From a virus, in IMG/VR virus record IMGVR_UViG_3300020172_002077, positions 1 to 22,882 of that record: DNA of 22,882 nucleotides; one strand, 5' to 3'. Positions within the stretch are counted from its first letter, which is position 1, and every line of letters begins with the position of its first letter. Shown here piece after piece: positions 15,381 through 22,599 of this stretch. Below the pieces are notes generated by a model. It searched no databases, had not been told where the DNA came from, and worked only from the letters and a program-made list of their open reading frames with translations. Position numbers and translations under genes: made by a program.

Positions 15381-18300
15381 ATGGCACGTTGGTTAAGGGA
15401 TGCAGATACGGGCGAGTTGTTCCGAGAGGATGAGCTTGACCCGAGTTCGTATGAGCCGTTGACTGACTTCCAGGGTATCGCTCCGAGCGAGCCTCAGACT
15501 CAATTTCCATCTTGGTTCACGTCAGGTATAGGCACGAGCGTTCCAGCTCGCTCTCTTGCGTCTATTGCCAAGGGCGGGGCTTCTATTGAGCAGATGCTAG
15601 GTGACTTAGCATCAAACATCCCTGGGCTAGAGAACAATGCGCTACAGCGAGATGCCCTACTCAATCGCCAGATGGCTGAAGACCTGGTTAATCAGGCAAG
15701 GCGGGATAATAATGTTGAGCCAGGAAGCTGGCAGGATATTGGCGGCGCGGTAGCGGGAGAGCTTATCCCATCGCTAGGAACACTGGGCTATGGACTGGCA
15801 AGAGGGGCTGGCAAAGCAGCACTTTCCATGGCTCCCGCACTACTTCCTTCAGCCACTAAGTACGGCGACCTAACAGAGCAAGGAGTAGGAGGCGGCGAGG
15901 CAGGGCTAGCAGCTCTTGGCTCCCTTGGCATGAACAGCCTTCTTAATAGGTTCGATGTTGGCGCAGCTCTTAATCCCGCGAGTTCAGCGCTTGGACGTAT
16001 TGGCAAAACAGCTCTTACTGGTGGGGCTACTAACGCTGCGGGAACATACGGCGATGCCTTGATTGATAAGGCAGTTGGCGCTCCTCAGACTCGCGACCAG
16101 TTCATAAACAACCTTCTCTCTTCTGCCGCTACTGGCGCAGCTACGGGCGCTGGGTTTGGTGCAATGTCTTCATTAAAGCCGTCACTGGATGTTCAGGCAC
16201 CCGAGGGGCAGAGCACCGCAGATCTGCTTGCGAGAATGGAGCAGGGCACCCCCCAAGCTGTGAGCGAGCCTCTACCTCCAAAGTCCTCCTTAGTATCTGA
16301 CGCTGATATTCCGCTGATAGAGGCAGCCCCTCCTGAGCCAAGACCGCTAGTGCAAGTTGAGGATGTTTACCGGGCCAGAGATTTAGCAGGTAGACAGCGA
16401 GAGATTGATGACCTCTTTTTCCCCGAAGATAGCGAGCTTTCATATCTACGCCAGAGTGACCCCACATCCACAAGTCAGGTAATCGACATCCAGAAGATGT
16501 CTCCATCTGGAGCAAAGATAATCGGCAACTTAGACGAAGGAACACCGATCACTCCGCTTGAGAGACAGGTAGCCGACCAAGTGTCTGCCAGGAGCAAGTC
16601 CAGAATTGCGGATGAGCGTATAAGCGAAAACGAAGCGGCTTTAAGGGAGCTGTTGGCTAAGCGCAGCGAGACTCGCAATTCAGGCTCGCGTTCCAGTCCA
16701 ACTCCCGACTCTGAACTATTGTTGAAAGTAGATGAGTCCAGCGAGTCCTTCCCGCAGCCGATAATTAAGAGTGTCTCTGAAGCCTCTACTAAACAGGCAT
16801 CGAACGTTATTTTGCCCCCAGGAGTTGAGACGTCCACTTCTCCACTTCCGCTATCACTCGTGCCTGACCGATTAAAACCAGCGCCTCCGCCCTCGCCTCA
16901 ACTTGAGCAAGTTGATGTTTATCAATCAAGAGGCCCAGCGGAGACCTTTCGATATGACCCTTTAAGCGAACAAGTGGCTAACCTTACGCGCGGCTCTAGC
17001 AGCGGACTTGCGGACGCAGAGCTTCCGATTATCGGACAAGAGCCACTTCAAAACCAAGCGCCTGAGCTTGTGACACCGGAGTCTTTAGGAAGCAAGCCTG
17101 GGGAGCTGTGGGTTGATCCCACCTCAGATATTGGGGCAAGACGTGAGGCGGCCAAGCGGCTCGTCAATGGGCAAAGAACAACCTCCCCAACAATTCTCTC
17201 AGCAGAAAACGTCAATCCCCCAAAAACAGACGGACCCAGCATCACTCCAGTAGAGGTCTACAATGCGCGAGTAACAGAAGACAAGGTTGCACAAGTTAAG
17301 CCCAAGGGCACTCAACCCAACGACCTCCCCAACGCACTTGGAAAGCGCGCCGCGACTCGGCGAAAGAAGCCGCTGAAGGCAGGCGAATCTGGCTATATAA
17401 AGCTAGATCAATATCCGATTGTCGGAGATGTCATAGACCTTGTTCGCTGGATGCGAGACAGGAAGGACAAGACTGGCGGTGGGGTTAATGGCTACCAAGA
17501 CTGGTCTCCAACTAACAAGCGATACGAGGAAGGTACTTGGGGTCGTCTCTGGGAGTGGATGGATACTACCAGAAGAAAAGAGCCCGCGTCGGCTGCGTTC
17601 ATTGACGGTCAGTGGAGAATCCCTCAAGACACTCATGCGATAGTTTGGGATGCGGATGAGACCCTAGCGCCTTACAAGAATCCAGACCTCACGGTTAAGG
17701 AGAGGCAGGGAGTAAATAACTACCTGCAAGCAGCTCGCGTATTAGGCTCTCGTGAGAAGGGGTACACTGTCTCGGCAGAAACAGCAGCTAAGGCAGGACT
17801 AAATCCTAAGCAGGTGGATGCGGCTCTCGCCGTAAAGCGTTGGTCTAACTTCTTTGCTGACATATTCGAGAACGACTCTCTGGCTCAGGCAGAGCACTAC
17901 GCCACCATGGAATCCATGAAGGCTCCAAACGACCAGTACCGAGCGGAGATAGCAACGAGATTAGAAGAGACGAAGGCGAAGATTGCAGAGACGTTCAAGG
18001 GGTGGAGAGATTCTAATTACGTTCCTTTCGACCGCTACGGCGAGCACTATATCAACGTACTCTCTCCCGATGGAAAGCTATTAGCTAGACAGCAGTTCGA
18101 GAGCAAGAATGACCCTGCGTTTAAGAAGGCGGTAGCCCACTACCAACAGCTTGCCACTCAGTCAGGAGAGTATGCAGGAGCTAAGGTCCAGTACGGGCGA
18201 CAGTCTCCTTCAAAGCTCTTGCAGTATGACGGCATTAGCAAAGACGTCTTAGACTTTCTGGGAGAAGACCCATCATCAGATCCAATCAACGGATTCTCTC

Positions 18301-19916
18301 GACACCTCAAGACTCCTCGAATGGTTGACGGCAAGGTTGCTCTAGTCCCTGGGCAGAACGCAGATGTAGGTAGGGCGGTCGCCGATTACACCGTGGGAGC
18401 AGCGAGGCTCTTGGCTTTCCGTCGTGCGAATCGAGTCGCAGATGTAGAGCTAGCAACGTCCCTTGCAGGTGACGACAAGATAAATCTCCGTAACAAGCTG
18501 ATAGAGTTCAAGGACTCTCTCAACAAGCCGACAGGTGGATTCAGCAAGGCTATCAATGAGTATTTCAATGCCGCATACATCGGTGGTAACGCGCGAGTCC
18601 CGATAGCTGACCAGCTTGGATTCTTCCAGATGCAGACCATGGTGCTATCGAAGTACCTAAAGGGAGTAGACCCCGAGCTGATAGAGATGAAGACCTACGG
18701 CAATCTCGCCAAATACTACTTCGGTCGTGGTATAGAGGCTGATATGAGCGTCGGAATCAAGGAGGCGCAGCGAAAGGGGCTTATCCCAACGGATACGTTC
18801 AAGACTTATCTTCGCGCACGCAGAGGTCCGAGCGATGTCATGCAGGCGATGTCTACGGTTAAGGACGCTTACTTCTCCCTGAAGTCTCTCAGTGAGAGAA
18901 CGGTAGATGCTGGTGCGTTTATGTCTGGTTGGGAGGCGTGGAAGAAGCTCCCAGCAGAGACCAAGAAGACCATCTCTCAACAGCAGTTCGCAGAGAACAT
19001 GATTCGTGAGATGAAGGCAGTGCCTTCTCAGTCCGAGCTACCACCAAACGCTCTATTTAAGAGCCCAGTAGGTAGACTCGCCACTAAGTTTAGGCTGTAC
19101 CAGGTAAAGCTTGCGAAGACTATTGGCGAGACTCCGATGCCAGGGAAACTCCGTGGCGCTCTAAGAACATTCCTCACTGTAGGAGTGTCTGGACTTCCGC
19201 TAGTAAAGGAGGCGTTTAACCTTTCGCGCGGCTTAGGCATTGAGCCAGAAGATAAGCTTCGTGAGATGGGTGCTGACGCTGCCACTATGTATGGTCCTTT
19301 TAGCGCGCTAACGGGCGTGGACTTCTCTGGAACGGCAGGCTTCGGAGAGGTGTTCCCATCACAGGCAGAGAATCCGTTTTCCAAGCTGGCTCTTGGCATG
19401 ATTGGAGCTCCGTTCGAGGCTGGTCTCAAGGCGCTGCAATACGCAGAGCGTGGGCAGGGGAAGAAAGCACTAGCGCAAATCCCAGTTTCCAACCTCCTAT
19501 CCAACTACCTCAATCAATCCGACTGGGCAGATAGAGGGGTAGTCACCATGGGCGGTCAGGCAGTCATTCCACGAGATGACGTGCGCGGCGTAGACCGACT
19601 AAAGAAGCTAGCTGGGTTGCAACCTCTTGCAGTCAAAGAGGCGATGGTCAAAGAGAATCGCTTTAAGCAAGCCGAGGCTAAGGGAAGAGACAACGACTTC
19701 GTTAATCAGCGGCTAGGGGAAGCTCTCGGTCTCGGTAAGATGGATGATGCTCGTGCTGTAATCCGCGAAGCAAGAGAGAAGGGCTTGCAGTTCAATATGC
19801 AGTCGGTAAAGAAAGCTATTGGAAAGATTCGAGGGCAACGCCCCAGTTCCCCAAAGAGAGCTAGGCAAGAAGTTGCTCAAATAGATCGGATATACGGTGG
19901 GGCGCTAAGGGATTAG
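15381..19916 (+). CDS. Giant internal virion (ejection) protein, PLxRFG-like (1511 aa)
   Basis: The largest gene here. Residues 1-120 are polar. Residues 125-265 are Ala/Gly/Leu-rich with hydrophobic helices able to enter a membrane. Residues 270-640 are Pro/Ser/Glu-rich with recurring Val-x-Val-Tyr-x-x-Arg-type modules near 326, 510 and 623. Residues 690-960 are folded and include Tyr-Val-Pro-Phe-Asp-Arg-Tyr-Gly, a variant of the PLxRFG signature of giant phage internal proteins. From about 1000 the protein is helical, with a hydrophobic Gly/Ala-rich part near 1260-1370 and a basic C-terminus. No lytic transglycosylase motif is visible. Likely role: ejected into the envelope to help form the DNA-transfer channel. 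It ends by overlapping the convergent gene by four bases. Confidence 0.7.
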   Translation: MARWLRDADTGELFREDELDPSSYEPLTDFQGIAPSEPQTQFPSWFTSGIGTSVPARSLASIAKGGASIEQMLGDLASNIPGLENNALQRDALLNRQMAEDLVNQARRDNNVEPGSWQDIGGAVAGELIPSLGTLGYGLARGAGKAALSMAPALLPSATKYGDLTEQGVGGGEAGLAALGSLGMNSLLNRFDVGAALNPASSALGRIGKTALTGGATNAAGTYGDALIDKAVGAPQTRDQFINNLLSSAATGAATGAGFGAMSSLKPSLDVQAPEGQSTADLLARMEQGTPQAVSEPLPPKSSLVSDADIPLIEAAPPEPRPLVQVEDVYRARDLAGRQREIDDLFFPEDSELSYLRQSDPTSTSQVIDIQKMSPSGAKIIGNLDEGTPITPLERQVADQVSARSKSRIADERISENEAALRELLAKRSETRNSGSRSSPTPDSELLLKVDESSESFPQPIIKSVSEASTKQASNVILPPGVETSTSPLPLSLVPDRLKPAPPPSPQLEQVDVYQSRGPAETFRYDPLSEQVANLTRGSSSGLADAELPIIGQEPLQNQAPELVTPESLGSKPGELWVDPTSDIGARREAAKRLVNGQRTTSPTILSAENVNPPKTDGPSITPVEVYNARVTEDKVAQVKPKGTQPNDLPNALGKRAATRRKKPLKAGESGYIKLDQYPIVGDVIDLVRWMRDRKDKTGGGVNGYQDWSPTNKRYEEGTWGRLWEWMDTTRRKEPASAAFIDGQWRIPQDTHAIVWDADETLAPYKNPDLTVKERQGVNNYLQAARVLGSREKGYTVSAETAAKAGLNPKQVDAALAVKRWSNFFADIFENDSLAQAEHYATMESMKAPNDQYRAEIATRLEETKAKIAETFKGWRDSNYVPFDRYGEHYINVLSPDGKLLARQQFESKNDPAFKKAVAHYQQLATQSGEYAGAKVQYGRQSPSKLLQYDGISKDVLDFLGEDPSSDPINGFSRHLKTPRMVDGKVALVPGQNADVGRAVADYTVGAARLLAFRRANRVADVELATSLAGDDKINLRNKLIEFKDSLNKPTGGFSKAINEYFNAAYIGGNARVPIADQLGFFQMQTMVLSKYLKGVDPELIEMKTYGNLAKYYFGRGIEADMSVGIKEAQRKGLIPTDTFKTYLRARRGPSDVMQAMSTVKDAYFSLKSLSERTVDAGAFMSGWEAWKKLPAETKKTISQQQFAENMIREMKAVPSQSELPPNALFKSPVGRLATKFRLYQVKLAKTIGETPMPGKLRGALRTFLTVGVSGLPLVKEAFNLSRGLGIEPEDKLREMGADAATMYGPFSALTGVDFSGTAGFGEVFPSQAENPFSKLALGMIGAPFEAGLKALQYAERGQGKKALAQIPVSNLLSNYLNQSDWADRGVVTMGGQAVIPRDDVRGVDRLKKLAGLQPLAVKEAMVKENRFKQAEAKGRDNDFVNQRLGEALGLGKMDDARAVIREAREKGLQFNMQSVKKAIGKIRGQRPSSPKRARQEVAQIDRIYGGALRD

Positions 19917-19921
19917 TCCCT
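19908..19921. other. Short inverted repeat at the convergent stop codons
   Basis: AGGGA (19908-19912) and TCCCT (19917-19921) can pair. The four-base loop TTAG holds the TAG stop of the 1511-residue protein on the + strand and the TAA stop of the convergent gene on the - strand. There is no T-run on either side, so any termination would be weak. The repeat is short enough to be chance. Confidence 0.3.
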
Positions 19922-20203
19922 CCACTGACGCCGCTTCTCAAGCTTTAACCGCTCTTCCTCGATCTCAAGCAGCTTCTTCTGGTTGTCTAGGCTCTCTTGC
20001 TGGTTCCATAACATCTGCGAATCGTTGATCTGGCGCTGTGTTCTGTCCCTCTCAATCCGCTCCCAAGCCCTTTTGGCTTCAGCCTCATCAAATCCGAAGC
20101 GATGCCTTTCCCGATAGAAGGCTTCTGACTCCTCATCATCCCAAGCCCAAGCATTCCCAGCTCCAGCCAATCCGATTACCGCCGCAAATATCCACTTCCT
20201 CAT
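19913..20203 (-). CDS. Exported small coiled-coil protein, unknown function (96 aa)
   Basis: I choose the ATG at 20203 because GGAG lies just upstream and because the product then starts with a typical signal peptide: Met-Arg-Lys, a hydrophobic core (WIFAAVIGLAGAG) and an Ala-Trp-Ala cleavage site after residue 20. The longer in-frame reading from 20269 would bury this signal. The mature part, about 76 residues, is highly charged and helical (Glu/Arg/Lys/Gln-rich), probably a coiled coil in the periplasm. It lacks a lipobox Cys and a retained membrane segment, so it is not an ordinary spanin. It is the only reverse gene between the structural and lysis blocks. Function unknown. Confidence 0.6.
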   Translation of the reverse strand: MRKWIFAAVIGLAGAGNAWAWDDEESEAFYRERHRFGFDEAEAKRAWERIERDRTQRQINDSQMLWNQQESLDNQKKLLEIEEERLKLEKRRQWRD

Positions 20204-20251
20204 AAGGTCTCCATAGGTCGCTAGTCTCATACCAGGGTAGCTTACATACCC

Positions 20252-20265
20252 CCCTAAATCTAGGG
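20252..20265. promoter_or_regulatory. Inverted repeat in the divergent intergenic region
   Basis: CCCTA (20252-20256) and TAGGG (20261-20265) surround AATC. The repeat sits in the 102-base space between divergently read genes at 20203 (-) and 20306 (+), where promoters and an operator would be expected. No good -10/-35 pair was identified on either strand, so the regulatory role is a guess from position. Confidence 0.3.
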
Positions 20266-20305
20266 ACAATTACAAAAGGACTATGTGGGCAGGGCTTCAA
20301 TGTAG

Positions 20306-20638
20306 ATGGACAGCAAGTACAACGGCACCAACGGACACCTAGACTTAGGGGTATTTTCAAGCAAGCAAGAGCAGCGGTTTGAATCCTTAGAAGCGGTATT
20401 GAGGCAAGGGTTCCAAGGCGTTACCGCCGAGCTAAAAGCTCTAAGAGAGCAAGGTTATATCCCGATATCAGTTGTAGAAAAGATGACCGAGCACCAAAAC
20501 TCGGTGATGGGAAAGATGGCCGAGCAACAGAAGAACATAATCCACCCAGTGATACGGTCTCTTTGCTACTCCCTGATCGTCGTCATCCTCTGGTTCACTG
20601 GTTTCAAAGCTGCACTCCCCCACATCTTTAATCAATGA
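20306..20638 (+). CDS. XhlA-like membrane protein of the lysis cassette (110 aa)
   Basis: The ATG at 20306 is the first possible start because TAG lies directly upstream in frame. The ribosome site is weak (AGGG about 11 bases away). Residues 18-80 are a charged amphipathic coiled coil (Phe-Glu-Ser-Leu-Glu-Ala-Val-Leu-Arg-Gln, then Lys-Met-Thr-Glu-His-Gln). Residues about 84-104 form one hydrophobic segment (Ser-Leu-Ile-Val-Val-Ile-Leu-Trp-Phe) near the C-terminus. A soluble coiled coil with a C-terminal anchor is the layout of XhlA-type lysis proteins. It overlaps the transglycosylase gene by ATGA. It may act in lysis as a holin helper, or only as a structural membrane protein. The evidence is topology and position. 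Confidence 0.5.
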   Translation: MDSKYNGTNGHLDLGVFSSKQEQRFESLEAVLRQGFQGVTAELKALREQGYIPISVVEKMTEHQNSVMGKMAEQQKNIIHPVIRSLCYSLIVVILWFTGFKAALPHIFNQ

Positions 20639-21108
20639 AATTAGCCCCGTTTATACAGCACTCATCCTCCCAGACTGGCATTAGCGTAGAGCTACTAGCG
20701 GCGGTCATTCATCAAGAGTCAGGGGGAAATCCTTTTGCCGTTCGATACGAGCCTGCCTTCCTCAAGCGATACCTAGAAGACAAGACCAAGAAGACCATAG
20801 GTGGTCACGTTCCAACTCGGTGCAGTTGGCAGACGGAGGTTCAGATGCGCTCAACCAGCTTCGGGCTTATGCAGCTTATGGGGCAGGTGGCTAGAGAGCG
20901 AGGGTTCGAGGGTGAGTTCCTTACCGAGCTATGCGACCCAGCCGTTAATCTGAAATGGGGCTCCGAACTCCTTCAAACACTTCTCCACAAACACGACACG
21001 ACAGAGAAAGCATTACTAAGGTGGAACGGTGGAGGAGATCCCAACTATGGCAAGAAGGTTCTGGGTCACATTGACTCTGGTGCTTATCACTATCTGCTCG
21101 TCGGCTAA
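20635..21108 (+). CDS. Lytic transglycosylase (SLT-type), probable endolysin (157 aa)
   Basis: A single-domain soluble-lytic-transglycosylase fold. Residues 16-29 hold Gly-Ile-Ser-Val-Glu-Leu-Leu-Ala-Ala-Val-Ile-His-Gln-Glu-Ser, with Glu28 the expected catalytic acid. Residues 75-82 are Ser-Phe-Gly-Leu-Met-Gln-Leu-Met, the usual second motif. Residues 105-112 (Asn-Leu-Lys-Trp-Gly-Ser-Glu-Leu) and 131-138 (Asn-Gly-Gly-Gly-Asp-Pro-Asn-Tyr) complete the set. The enzyme cleaves the MurNAc-GlcNAc bond of peptidoglycan. It has no signal peptide, so it needs a holin for access to the wall. Position beside membrane proteins supports a role in lysis at the end of infection; the fold is firm, the endolysin role is inferred. 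Confidence 0.82.
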   Translation: MKLAPFIQHSSSQTGISVELLAAVIHQESGGNPFAVRYEPAFLKRYLEDKTKKTIGGHVPTRCSWQTEVQMRSTSFGLMQLMGQVARERGFEGEFLTELCDPAVNLKWGSELLQTLLHKHDTTEKALLRWNGGGDPNYGKKVLGHIDSGAYHYLLVG

Positions 21109-21871
21109 CGCTCAAACCCCTGCGATATCCACATTGGGAATCTGTCATCCCTCATGGTCGTGCAGTGCTTCCATTGATGCCTTCAAAGGGCTGCCAGTCT
21201 TGCGATTCGGTTGGCTAGAACAGACGTTCGGGGAGGGCTGCGCGTGCGTAGATAAGCTTCTTCAGGATGAGCGACCCAAGGAGGTGAGAGTTCATATCGC
21301 CAATGGTCCATGTCTACGGAACAAGAGGTGCGGCAGGTATGAAATCTTCTACGGGCACACGATAGCGTCAGCCGAGAGGGACATCGGGAGAGAAAAGAGT
21401 CGCATCCTCCCTAAATACCTAAAGGTGGTAGCCAGGCTGCGCGAGCGGATAGCCAAGAGTAGGGGTCCGCTTACATGCTACGTCAGTCCCGTCCTAGAAT
21501 CTGACTTTAATGGACGAACAAGAGAAATCCTTCATAGTGCAACAGCTCCTCATCTCCCTGGCTGTACTCTCGTTGATAATCCTCTTCGCGGTAAATGCCT
21601 CAGGGGAAGAATCTGCGAACGTCACGGACCAACTCCAGGTCTCTCTGCCCCGTGCATAGCGGACCTCGATGGAATCGACGCTAAGACAATCTCTGTGCCT
21701 AAGTTCCTACGCGAAACCAAGGCTTGCGATATGAGCTTTATATGGTCGCTAGGGCTTAATTGTAACAATCACCACACGAGTACATTCGTTGACCCACGAA
21801 AGCGTAACTGCGCTCAATCTGGGGCCGATACGAAGGCGCTAGTGGGGTGGCTACGCAGAGAGTTTAAGTAG
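21047..21871 (+). CDS. Exported cysteine-rich protein of unknown family (274 aa)
   Basis: I choose the ATG at 21047 because GGAGGAGA lies 8 bases upstream and because the product then begins with a clear signal peptide: Met-Ala-Arg-Arg, a hydrophobic core (VTLTLVLITI) and cleavage after Ala-Asn-Ala at about residue 22. The GTG at 21029 adds only six residues. The gene overlaps the transglycosylase by 62 bases. The mature protein has 14 cysteines over about 250 residues, enough for seven disulfides in the periplasm. Strand-like blocks (EVRVHIANG; LTCYVSPVLESDFN; CTLVDNPL) alternate with helices, as in alpha/beta barrels, with acidic residues at strand ends, so a hydrolase is possible. I do not recognise the family. 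Confidence 0.65.
   Translation: MARRFWVTLTLVLITICSSANAQTPAISTLGICHPSWSCSASIDAFKGLPVLRFGWLEQTFGEGCACVDKLLQDERPKEVRVHIANGPCLRNKRCGRYEIFYGHTIASAERDIGREKSRILPKYLKVVARLRERIAKSRGPLTCYVSPVLESDFNGRTREILHSATAPHLPGCTLVDNPLRGKCLRGRICERHGPTPGLSAPCIADLDGIDAKTISVPKFLRETKACDMSFIWSLGLNCNNHHTSTFVDPRKRNCAQSGADTKALVGWLRREFK
21510..21659 (+). CDS. Candidate nested small membrane protein (49 aa), +1 frame
   Basis: An ATG frame lying wholly inside the exported Cys-rich gene, in its +1 frame. The product has a charged start (MDEQEKS), one hydrophobic segment at about residues 8-30 (Leu-Leu-Ile-Ser-Leu-Ala-Val-Leu-Ser-Leu-Ile-Ile-Leu-Phe) and a polar tail. This is the topology of small lysis membrane proteins, and genes nested in a neighbour are known in lysis cassettes (Rz/Rz1). 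However, no ribosome site is seen, no lipobox is present, and a hydrophobic alternative frame can arise by chance. It is listed as a possibility only. Confidence 0.3.
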   Translation: MDEQEKSFIVQQLLISLAVLSLIILFAVNASGEESANVTDQLQVSLPRA

Positions 21872-21879
21872 GAGAGGAT

Positions 21880-22053
21880 ATGTTAGAGAGCAAGGGAACA
21901 AAGAGAACGCTTAGTGCTGTGTTTGCGATACTAGCTGTCGCCGCTGACTTCATACCTGTGGTAGCTCCGTTCAAGGAGATACTCATTCAGGTGGCTGGAG
22001 TCTTGGGCATAGCTGGAATCGGACATGCTGCCGTAGTTAAGTCTCGGAAGTAA
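21880..22053 (+). CDS. Holin-like two-helix membrane protein (57 aa)
   Basis: A short gene with GGAGAGG at 21871-21877, directly after the previous stop and right before the ATG at 21880. The N-terminus is charged (MLESKGTKR). Two hydrophobic segments follow, at about residues 11-30 and 33-53, joined by a short Pro/Phe/Lys/Glu turn; the end is basic (VKSRK). This is the layout of class II-type holins, which form inner-membrane holes that set lysis time and release the endolysin. It completes the cassette with the SLT enzyme. The last 17 bases overlap the convergent nuclease gene. Family is inferred from size, topology and place. Confidence 0.6.
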   Translation: MLESKGTKRTLSAVFAILAVAADFIPVVAPFKEILIQVAGVLGIAGIGHAAVVKSRK

Positions 22054-22360
22054 TCTTAGCCAAGCGGATAAAGTCTTCCAAGAATAGGGTCGCAAGCCAA
22101 GGCTTCGAGTTCTTCCTGTGAACAACCACAGACGTCTTGTCCTTGCCGTCCCTTACTGCTTGGCTGATAGCGTCGTGGATGTTGAGAGCCTGAACGCGCT
22201 TGCATTCGATATGGTAGCCGCTCAGCTCCTCACACACCACATCAGCATCCCCGTTAGCTCCGCTAAATTGTTGTCCACGACGGGCGGTTAGTCCTAGCTC
22301 CTTTAGTCGGTTGGCTAGTTCTCTTTCGCCTGCTGCTCCTTTGGCTCTTGAGTTAGTCAT
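22037..22360 (-). CDS. PD-(D/E)xK nuclease, Holliday-junction-resolvase-like (107 aa)
   Basis: The start at 22360 is fixed by an ATGA overlap with the upstream gene; a longer reading would add seven residues. The layout is that of small phage resolvase-like nucleases: an N-terminal helix with Gly-Ala-Ala-Gly-Glu-Arg-Glu-Leu (Glu12), then Gly-Asp-Ala-Asp-Val-Val (Asp38 and Asp40), then Ile-Glu-Cys-Lys-Arg (Glu52 and Lys54), giving E...D...ExK metal-binding residues. A basic part with Val-Val-Val-His-Arg-Lys-Asn follows. Such enzymes cut branched DNA in recombination and before packaging. Its 3' end overlaps the holin gene by 17 bases in convergent orientation. Confidence 0.7.
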   Translation of the reverse strand: MTNSRAKGAAGERELANRLKELGLTARRGQQFSGANGDADVVCEELSGYHIECKRVQALNIHDAISQAVRDGKDKTSVVVHRKNSKPWLATLFLEDFIRLAKITSET

Positions 22361-22599
22361 TCCTTCTCCCCCAATCCCCATCGCACAGCTATCTCGCCAA
22401 GGGTCGTTTCGTTTTCGTGTAGCCAGTCCATCATGTTGTCTAGCATCTCTCGCCTACCCATAAGCAGGAGCTTATAGCTCTCGCTTGCCGCTTCTTTTGC
22501 CGATTCAATTTTATGATCAACTGCCTGAGCTTGCTCATCAATCCACTCCCACAAGCTTTCAGCGTTGCAGTATTTGTGCGCGGTCCAGTGGCGGCTCAC
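22357..22599 (-). CDS. Small helical protein of unknown function (80 aa, GTG start)
   Basis: It starts with GTG at 22599, which overlaps the stop of the DUF551 gene (GTGA), with GGGGGAGAA close upstream; it ends overlapping the next gene by ATGA. This chain of overlaps shows one reverse-strand operon. The protein has many Trp, Glu and Ala residues: Ala-Glu-Ser-Leu-Trp-Glu-Trp-Ile-Asp-Glu-Gln-Ala near the start, then two charged helices and a short C-terminal Trp-Gly-Leu-Gly. There is no signal peptide, zinc site or clear DNA-binding helix. The family is not recognised; an early or middle gene accessory to DNA metabolism is possible. Confidence 0.6.
   Translation of the reverse strand: MSRHWTAHKYCNAESLWEWIDEQAQAVDHKIESAKEAASESYKLLLMGRREMLDNMMDWLHENETTLGEIAVRWGLGEKE

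Noticed and set aside
20204-20269. Longer start for the reverse-strand exported protein
   Set aside because: It would place the signal peptide 22 residues inside the protein; the inner ATG has its own ribosome site.
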